From Opitutaceae bacterium (GTDB lineage: Bacteria > Verrucomicrobiota > Verrucomicrobiia > Opitutales > Opitutaceae): a stretch of 5,652 nt of DNA. Under the pieces are notes generated by a model. It ran no database searches. It saw nothing but the letters and a program-made list of their open reading frames with translations, and was not told where the DNA came from. The stretch spans positions 1 through 5,652 of the forward strand of contig JAISTY010000228.1 in NCBI GenBank assembly GCA_031272375.1, given 5' to 3'. The translations under genes and the position numbers were made by a program. Every line of letters begins with the position of its first letter. The first letter of the stretch is position 1. Shown here piece by piece: positions 1 to 4,283 of the stretch.

Positions 1-7
1 AAAAACC

Positions 8-1111
8 TCACCCCGCCATCCCCGACAGCACCGCCTCCAGCTCCCGCAGAAGGCGTTTGTTTTGCGAGGGCGTCCCGACCGTCACGCGCACCCATTCCGG
101 CAGCTTGTAGCCGCCCATCGGACGCACGATCACGCCCCGCCCCTGCAGCTCCGCGAACACCCGCGCCCCGTCGCCGACCTTCGCGAGGATGAAGTTCCCC
201 GCGCTCGGCACGCTCTCGACCTTCAGTTTCCGGAACCCGCGGCGCAGCTGCGCCAGCCCGCGCCGGTTTTTCCGCGCGCATTTCTCGACAAACTTCCGGT
301 CGTCCAGCGCCGCCGCCGCCGCCGCCTGCGCCACGGCGTTCACATTGAACGGCTGCCGCACCCGGTTCAGCAACCCGGCCAGCCCCGCGCCCGCGATGCC
401 GTAGCCCACGCGCAGCCCCGCAAGCCCGTGGATCTTGGAGAACGTTTTCAGGCAGATCACATTCCGCCCCTCGCGCACCAATTGCAGGAAGTCCGGGCGC
501 TTCTCCAAAAACTCCCCGTAGGCCTCGTCGAGCACGAGCACGACATGCCCCGGCAGCCCACGCGCGAACGCCAGCACCTCCTCCTCCGTGTTGAACGTCC
601 CCGTCGGATTGTTCGGCGTGCAGACGAACACCAGCCGCGTCCGCTCCGTCACCGCCGCCGCCATCGCCGCGAGATCGTGGGTGAAGTTGACCATCGGCAC
701 CTCGACCGGCCTCGCCCCGAACAGCAGCGCCACCAACTTATACACCGCGAACGAGCACTCCGACATCAGCGCCTCGTCGCCCGGTCGCAAAAAAACGTGC
801 CCCAGCAGCTCCAGCAACTCGTTCGACCCCGCCCCCACGACAACCTGCCGCGGCTCCACCCCGTGGAACGCCCCCAGCTTCGCGCGCAGCCGCACGCAGC
901 CGCCGTCCGGGTAGAGCGCGACGCCCTTGAGCGCCTTCTTCGCCGCCTTCACCGCCAGCGGCGACGCCCCGAACGGGTTCTCGTTCGAGGCCAGCTTGAC
1001 GATGCCCTCCGGATCCAGCCCCAGCTCCCGCGCCACATCCTCGATCGGCTTCCCCGGCTCGTAGACCGGCTGCGTTAGAACGGACGGATTCGCAAGTTCT
1101 TCAATGTTCAT
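8..1111 (-). CDS. hisC: Histidinol-phosphate aminotransferase (class II, PLP-dependent)
   Basis: Transfers an amino group between glutamate and imidazole-acetol phosphate, giving L-histidinol phosphate in cytosolic histidine biosynthesis; some homologues also act on aromatic amino acids. The 367-residue product has the usual HisC length. Seen in order: the SNENPFG substrate-side motif at 42-48, YPDGG at 67-71, GAGSNELLELL at 93-103, CTPNNPTG at 164-171, DEAYGEF at 195-201, the PLP lysine K226 in TFSKIHGLAGLRVGYG (223-238), and R342 in the C-terminal VRVTVG stretch expected to hold the substrate carboxylate. The reading frame stays open a further 43 codons upstream, but that extension is Arg/Phe-rich and unlike the family. 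The ATG at 1109-1111 puts the start just before the conserved YEPGKPIEDVARELGL segment. No Shine-Dalgarno sequence is visible there. The gene is divergent from the barrel-protein gene, and its downstream neighbour lies outside the window, so I cannot tell whether it belongs to a his operon. The HisC family call is firm; strict substrate specificity is inferred. Confidence 0.93.
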   Translation of the reverse strand: MNIEELANPSVLTQPVYEPGKPIEDVARELGLDPEGIVKLASNENPFGASPLAVKAAKKALKGVALYPDGGCVRLRAKLGAFHGVEPRQVVVGAGSNELLELLGHVFLRPGDEALMSECSFAVYKLVALLFGARPVEVPMVNFTHDLAAMAAAVTERTRLVFVCTPNNPTGTFNTEEEVLAFARGLPGHVVLVLDEAYGEFLEKRPDFLQLVREGRNVICLKTFSKIHGLAGLRVGYGIAGAGLAGLLNRVRQPFNVNAVAQAAAAAALDDRKFVEKCARKNRRGLAQLRRGFRKLKVESVPSAGNFILAKVGDGARVFAELQGRGVIVRPMGGYKLPEWVRVTVGTPSQNKRLLRELEAVLSGMAG

Positions 1112-1240
1112 GGCGCGCAACAAAACCCGCATCCCCGCCCGCGAAAAGCGAAAAACCTCCGCCCGGAAAACCGCACGGAAACCGCCGCCCTTGCGCGGCC
1201 TCCAGCAGCGGAAAAACAACCGTTTTGCCATTAGAAACAA

Positions 1241-1257
1241 TGATAATATTTTCTGAA
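1241..1257. repeat. Direct repeat, copy 1 (17 bp, imperfect)
   Basis: This copy matches 1283-1299 at 15 of 17 positions, with a 12-base identical core ATAATATTTTCT at 1243-1254. The copies are offset by exactly 42 bp, about four B-DNA helical turns, so both would face the same side of the helix. Copy 1 carries GATAAT where copy 2 carries the TATAAT box. It may be a protein-binding site or a duplicated promoter element; the function is inferred. Confidence 0.6.
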
Positions 1258-1283
1258 TAAGTTGCCGTTTGGATATGCTTATT
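1256..1283. repeat. Short inverted repeat between the two direct repeats
   Basis: AATAAG at 1256-1261 and CTTATT at 1278-1283 are perfect inverted half-sites separated by 16 bases. A wider pair, TTAGAAA at 1231-1237 and TTTCTAA at 1292-1298, brackets the same island. Short AT-rich inverted repeats arise easily by chance, so only their nesting with the direct repeats makes them worth recording. Confidence 0.35.
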
Positions 1284-1289
1284 TATAAT
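1262..1289 (+). promoter_or_regulatory. Candidate sigma70-type promoter for the barrel-protein gene
   Basis: A perfect TATAAT lies at 1284-1289. TTGCCG at 1262-1267 (4 of 6 matches to TTGACA) sits upstream with a 16-bp spacer, and the surroundings are strongly AT-rich in an otherwise GC-rich window. Transcription would begin near 1296 and give a leader of about 120 bases before the ATG at 1419. This is pattern matching only. The same AT-rich island must also serve hisC on the other strand, where TATTAT boxes occur but no good -35 was found. Confidence 0.5.
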
Positions 1290-1299
1290 ATTTTCTAAA
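1283..1299. repeat. Direct repeat, copy 2 (17 bp, imperfect), overlapping the TATAAT box
   Basis: Second copy of the repeat at 1241-1257, with the same core ATAATATTTTCT at 1285-1296. It overlaps the candidate -10 box at 1284-1289. A protein bound here could therefore block or assist transcription of the plus-strand gene. No known operator consensus was recognised. Confidence 0.6.
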
Positions 1300-1418
1300 C
1301 GCCATTGACACCCGCTCCGGGGCTGTTTCACCTATGAGCATTCAGAAATCACGGCACCGCGCCAATCCACCAAACCGCGCCTGTTATGATTTCTAATAGC
1401 AAATCGAAACAAACCACC

Positions 1419-2156
1419 ATGAACTCAAAAATGAAAAACGCCTGTCTTGCGCTGGCCACCGCCGTCACCACGGCTTCCGTGCTGGGGGCCGACGAGGCAC
1501 CCTCCCGCGCCTACTCGGTCACTGCCGATGTCTCCTACGCGAGCAAATACACGTTCCGCGGAACCCTGATCGGGGGCGCGGCCGTCCAGCCGTCCGTCGA
1601 GCTTGCCGTCGGCGACTTCTACGCCGGCTACTGGGGCAGCCAGCCCGTCCGCTACTCGGGCGGGGACGAGGCCGACTTTTACGCCGGCTACGGCCTCACG
1701 CTCGCGGAGGGCTTCTCGCTCGACGCCGGCCTGACCCTTTACAACTACACCGCCACTCCCAGCTCGTGGCCGGGCTTCAAATACACGCTGGAAGGCTACA
1801 TCGGCGCGAAATTCGAGACCTCCGCCGGCCTCACGCCCTCGCTCTATGCCTACTACGACTTCAACCTGAAAACCACGAACCTTCAGGGGAATTTGGAATA
1901 CAGCCTCGAACTCGTGAAAGACACCGTCTCGCTCGACTTCGCCGCTTATCTCGGTTGGGGCAACCAGGCCGCCGGCACCCTGAACGAGACCAACGGCCAC
2001 TACTGGTTCTGGGGGATCGACCTGAGCCTGCCTTACACGCTCGCCCCGAACGCGACCCTCACGCCCGCGCTGCACTACACCAGCAACAGCAAATATTACG
2101 GCAAGGAGCACAAAACCGTGTTCTCCTACACCGTCGGCATCTCCATTGGCTTCTAA
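1419..2156 (+). CDS. TorF/Gcw_chp-like outer-membrane beta-barrel protein (putative porin)
   Basis: Predicted secreted outer-membrane barrel of 245 residues. Residues 1-24 form a signal peptide: Lys near the N-terminus, a hydrophobic stretch ALATAVTTASVL, and likely cleavage after LGA before DEAP. The mature part alternates aromatic and small residues as expected for amphipathic beta strands. It opens with ADVSYASKYTFRGTLIGG (36-53), which resembles the SxYxFRG opening of the Gcw_chp (TIGR02001/TorF) family. Two FYAGY strands (67-71 and 87-91) follow, and the protein ends in YTVGISIGF, whose terminal Phe fits the BAM insertion signal. The ATG at 1419 was preferred over the in-frame ATG at 1386 because it gives a normal signal peptide; the ATG at 1431 is also possible. 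No Shine-Dalgarno sequence is evident. Two tandem TAA stops end the gene, followed by a strong terminator, so it looks monocistronic. The transported solute cannot be read from the sequence. The barrel call is firm; the family assignment is from memory. Confidence 0.85.
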   Translation: MNSKMKNACLALATAVTTASVLGADEAPSRAYSVTADVSYASKYTFRGTLIGGAAVQPSVELAVGDFYAGYWGSQPVRYSGGDEADFYAGYGLTLAEGFSLDAGLTLYNYTATPSSWPGFKYTLEGYIGAKFETSAGLTPSLYAYYDFNLKTTNLQGNLEYSLELVKDTVSLDFAAYLGWGNQAAGTLNETNGHYWFWGIDLSLPYTLAPNATLTPALHYTSNSKYYGKEHKTVFSYTVGISIGF

Positions 2157-2190
2157 TAACCCATCAACACAGCAAAGGAGTCTGTAAAGC

Positions 2191-2226
2191 ACCCCCCGTC
2201 GGGAACCCGGCGGGGGGTTTATTTTG
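2191..2226 (+). terminator. Intrinsic terminator of the barrel-protein gene
   Basis: A near-perfect hairpin: bases 2191-2202 pair with 2207-2218 as about 12 base pairs including one G-U, closing a 4-base loop (GAAC). The T-rich tail TTTATTTTG follows. It starts 35 bases after the stop codon. In the minus direction the tail is only GCTTTACAG, so it could act as a weak backup stop for the converging MFS transcript. Confidence 0.92.
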
Positions 2227-2253
2227 CCCCCGACAATTCCAACAACCTCAACA

Positions 2254-2279
2254 CCCCCGCCGGCATCCCCGGCCGGGGG
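2254..2279 (-). terminator. Hairpin after the MFS gene, probable minus-strand terminator
   Basis: Bases 2254-2263 pair with 2269-2279 as ten G-C pairs with one bulged C (2274), around a 5-base loop. It lies seven bases beyond the MFS stop codon in the minus direction. The bases that follow on that strand (TGTTGAGGTTGTTGG) are T/G-rich rather than a clean T run, so termination efficiency is uncertain. Confidence 0.55.
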
Positions 2280-2285
2280 AGACCC

Positions 2286-3602
2286 TCACGCCGCCCGCGG
2301 ACGCTCCCGCCTCACCGTTGCCAGCAGAAGCGTCGTCGCGATCGGGTGCAGCAACGCCATCCCGATCAGCAAATACGGCGGGTCGGCGGGATTGAGGTAT
2401 TTTCCCGACAGGTAATTGAACAGCGTCCCGCCCAGCGCGCCGAAAGCCCCGGAAATCCCCCAGACGCTCCCGACGTTCGCGTTGGGAAACGTCTCCGCCA
2501 CCACAACGCCGATGCTGAACAGCCACGACAGGCACAGCGTCCCGATGAGGCTGAAAATGACGATGGTCGGCAGCGGCCCTTGCATGAACGGCGCCAGCGC
2601 GCACAACGGCGCCAGGCACGTCAGCAGGATGAGCAGCCGTTTGCGCGAGGCCAGCGGCGCCAGCCCCCGCCGCACCCAGCGGTCGGAAAGCGCGGAGGTC
2701 GCGATGCCCCCCAGCGCCGCGACAAGATAGGGGATGCCCCCCAGCCACTTGTATTGTCCGAGTGTCAGCCCCGATTGCTCGCGCAGATACCCCGGCAGCC
2801 AGTAAAGGCAGAAAAACCACACCGGATCGCAGATGAACCGCGCCCCCACGATGCCCCAGAAACTCCGCCGCCCCCAAAGCTGGCCCCAGCGGAACGCCGG
2901 CTCCGCCGCGGTCGCCGGCGGCTTGTCGCGCGCCTCCTCCAGCCGGTTCGCCTCCGCCACCTCCGCGGGCGGCTCGCGATAGACGAAAAACCAAAGCGCC
3001 GCCACGAAAAGCCCCAGCGCGCCGGGGACAATGAAGGCCGCCCGCCAGCCGTGCCACGCCTCCGGCAGCCACGCGTGCTTCTCCGTCGCCAGCCAGCCGA
3101 CGATGAACGGCGCGATGACCATCCCCACCGTGCCGCCGCACGCGCAGACGCTGTTGGCCGTCGCCCGCAGCGACGCCGGAAACCAGTTCGTCACAATGCG
3201 CAGCTGCCCGGGAAAAATCACCGGCTCCACAATCCCCAGGGCCCCGCGCAGCGCCGCGAAGCCCCCGAACGTCCGCGCGAACGCGCCCCCGATGCACACC
3301 GCCGACCACGACGCGATGGACAGCAGCACCATCCGCCCCGCCCCGAAACGATCCACAAGCCACCCCACCCCCACGTAGCTCACCGCGTAGCAAAACGTGA
3401 AAAGCGCCCACAGCTTCCCGAAAAAATCCCCCGTCATGCGCGCGTAGGCGGCGTCGTCCATCAATGGATGCTCCGCCCGCGGAAAGAGCGCCTCCAAAAT
3501 CTCGGTTTTGAGGATGCCCACGACCCCGCGGTCAATGTAGTTCAAAACCATTGCGAGCAGGACGAGGGCGGCGATGAGCCAGCGGAGGCGGTTGGGTTTC
3601 AT
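2286..3602 (-). CDS. MFS transporter, ACS (hexuronate/organic anion symporter)-like
   Basis: Inner-membrane secondary transporter of 438 residues, the usual MFS length, with about 12 hydrophobic segments. Seen: NYIDR (21-25) at the end of TM1; the MFS motif A GWLVDRFGAGR (80-90) between TM2 and TM3; RGALGIVE (119-126) in TM4; NWFPASLRATAN (139-150), typical of the anion:cation symporter family that includes ExuT and GudP; HGWRAAF (184-190) before TM6; a polar Glu/Arg-rich central loop (about 209-245); and a second motif-A-like LSDRWVRRG (305-313). The TM1-TM2 loop (about 32-62) looks longer than in ExuT. The family suggests H+-coupled uptake of a sugar acid or similar anion, but the substrate is not determined. 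The start ATG at 3600-3602 gives a short basic N-terminus directly before TM1; no Shine-Dalgarno sequence is seen. It lies 117 bases after the nitroreductase on the same strand and converges on the barrel-protein gene. Confidence 0.9.
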   Translation of the reverse strand: MKPNRLRWLIAALVLLAMVLNYIDRGVVGILKTEILEALFPRAEHPLMDDAAYARMTGDFFGKLWALFTFCYAVSYVGVGWLVDRFGAGRMVLLSIASWSAVCIGGAFARTFGGFAALRGALGIVEPVIFPGQLRIVTNWFPASLRATANSVCACGGTVGMVIAPFIVGWLATEKHAWLPEAWHGWRAAFIVPGALGLFVAALWFFVYREPPAEVAEANRLEEARDKPPATAAEPAFRWGQLWGRRSFWGIVGARFICDPVWFFCLYWLPGYLREQSGLTLGQYKWLGGIPYLVAALGGIATSALSDRWVRRGLAPLASRKRLLILLTCLAPLCALAPFMQGPLPTIVIFSLIGTLCLSWLFSIGVVVAETFPNANVGSVWGISGAFGALGGTLFNYLSGKYLNPADPPYLLIGMALLHPIATTLLLATVRRERPRAA

Positions 3603-3719
3603 GGGCGTTTTTTCAAAGGCGGCGGCTTGTCGCGGGAAAGTGTGCGCGCCCGGCGCCGCGGCGGCGTGGGGGCGCGGGCTGGAATACTGACTTCTTTTGC
3701 TGCCGCGAAAACGGCGGCG
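3603..3719. other. Gap between nitroreductase and MFS genes
   Basis: These 117 bases are very GC-rich. Minus-strand reading shows CGCC/GGCG-type self-complementary runs (for example 3645-3651 with 3670-3676) without a T tract, so there is no convincing terminator. No clear -35/-10 pair for the MFS gene was found. Co-transcription with the nitroreductase is possible but not shown. Confidence 0.5.
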
Positions 3720-4226
3720 TCACTCCACCCAGCGGATTTTCGACGGCTCGAAAAAGCCCCGCATCGGCGGATTCTCCGCCGGAAACCCGATGGCGATGAC
3801 GTTGAAGGGGATCTTTTTCGGATCCGTGATGCCGAGAATCTCCCGGAGGGCGGCCACGCGCGCCTCCCGCGGATAAACGCCGCACCAGCAGGCGCCGAGG
3901 CCAAGGGCGGCGACCTCAAGGAGGATGTTCTCCGTGGCGGCGGCGCAGTCCTGCTGGAAGTAGCCCTCGGCCCGCCCGCTTTGCGGCGCGGCGACCACCA
4001 CGATCGCCGCGGCCGCCGTGTCGCAAAGCTTCACGCTGGCGTGGACGCGCGCGATCCGGTCGAGGACGCCGCGGTTGGTGATGACGACGAACTCCCACGG
4101 GCGCATGTTGCAGGCGGAGGGCGCCAGCATCGCCGCCGCGAGGAGGCGTTCCAGCTGCCCGCGCGTGACGGGCTTTCCGGGGGCGAACCGCCGGATGCTC
4201 CGGCGTTTTTCAAAAAGGCTGCTCAT
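3720..4226 (-). CDS. Nitroreductase-family FMN oxidoreductase
   Basis: Cytosolic flavoenzyme of 168 residues, typical of short single-domain nitroreductases; such proteins usually dimerise, bind FMN and use NAD(P)H. Seen: RRSIRRF (8-14), the N-terminal phosphate-binding Arg/Ser cluster; MLAPSACNMRPWEFVVI (33-49), the FMN-contacting segment, with Arg where many relatives have Gln before PW; ENILLEVAALGLGACWCG (99-116), the second flavin-side helix and Gly-rich turn; and FNVIAIGFPAE (141-151). The open frame extends 12 codons upstream. The ATG at 4224-4226 was chosen because family similarity starts immediately after it (SLFEKRRSIRRF) and a GGAAG lies 8 bases upstream, the only purine-rich leader among the four complete genes. 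It lies 57 bases after the YidE-like gene and 117 before the MFS gene, all on one strand. The physiological substrate is unknown; nitro-compound reduction is a family assay rather than a demonstrated role. Confidence 0.92.
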   Translation of the reverse strand: MSSLFEKRRSIRRFAPGKPVTRGQLERLLAAAMLAPSACNMRPWEFVVITNRGVLDRIARVHASVKLCDTAAAAIVVVAAPQSGRAEGYFQQDCAAATENILLEVAALGLGACWCGVYPREARVAALREILGITDPKKIPFNVIAIGFPAENPPMRGFFEPSKIRWVE

Positions 4227-4283
4227 GCGGCATTCTTCCGGTCGCCGGGCGGCGGCTGTCAACGCCCGCGTCGGCCCGCCCCG
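4227..4283. other. Gap between YidE-like transporter and nitroreductase
   Basis: A short 57-base spacer, GC-rich, with no T-tailed hairpin. It contains an exact minus-strand TTGACA (4262-4257) but no partner -10 box at normal spacing. It is best read as an intra-operon spacer, with the nitroreductase ribosome-binding site at its downstream end. Confidence 0.5.

Larger units (their letters stand above)
1112..1418. other. Divergent intergenic region (hisC / barrel protein) with AT-rich island
   Basis: This 307-base gap separates two divergently transcribed starts and should hold both promoters. About 1112-1220 is GC-rich like the surrounding genes. Reading through it extends hisC in frame, but the encoded residues do not look like HisC. 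From about 1225 to 1300 composition switches sharply to AT-rich and holds the promoter-like box and repeats listed separately. From 1301 to 1418 it becomes mixed again and would form a long 5' leader for the plus-strand gene. No tRNA, small RNA, riboswitch or convincing small ORF was recognised. Confidence 0.8.

Noticed and set aside
308..326. GCC-type trinucleotide run
   Set aside because: It encodes an Ala run (AQAAAAAALD) in a HisC helix. In a GC-rich genome this is ordinary codon use rather than a meaningful microsatellite.
62..1078. Long open frame (338 codons) antisense to hisC
   Set aside because: The product is His/Arg/Pro-rich with no recognisable domain. It is the typical by-product of GC-rich codon use on the opposite strand, which lacks stops; hisC is clearly the real gene.
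1112..1240. N-terminal extension of hisC by 43 codons
   Set aside because: The residues are Arg/Phe-rich and match no HisC N-terminus. The region runs into the promoter island, and the ATG at 1109-1111 gives the normal family length.
1305..1310. Exact TTGACA on the plus strand as the main -35 box
   Set aside because: No acceptable -10 hexamer lies 16-18 bases downstream (TCACCT region). The TATAAT at 1284-1289 is a better candidate.
1425..2192. Open frame of 255 codons antisense to the barrel-protein gene
   Set aside because: Low-complexity Gly/Val/Arg composition with no signal or domain. The plus-strand frame has a signal peptide, barrel pattern and terminator.
2248..3411. 387-codon open frame overlapping the MFS gene in another minus-strand frame
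   Set aside because: Ala/Gly/Arg-rich shadow translation without membrane segments. The MFS frame shows family motifs throughout.
3645..3676. GC-rich inverted repeat as a nitroreductase terminator
   Set aside because: The stem is 7 bp with an 18-base loop and no T tract follows on the minus strand. Such pairings are expected by chance at this GC content.
4257..4262. Exact TTGACA on the minus strand as a nitroreductase promoter
   Set aside because: The best -10-like match (AAGAAT) needs a 19-bp spacer and would place transcription start at the start codon; probably chance.
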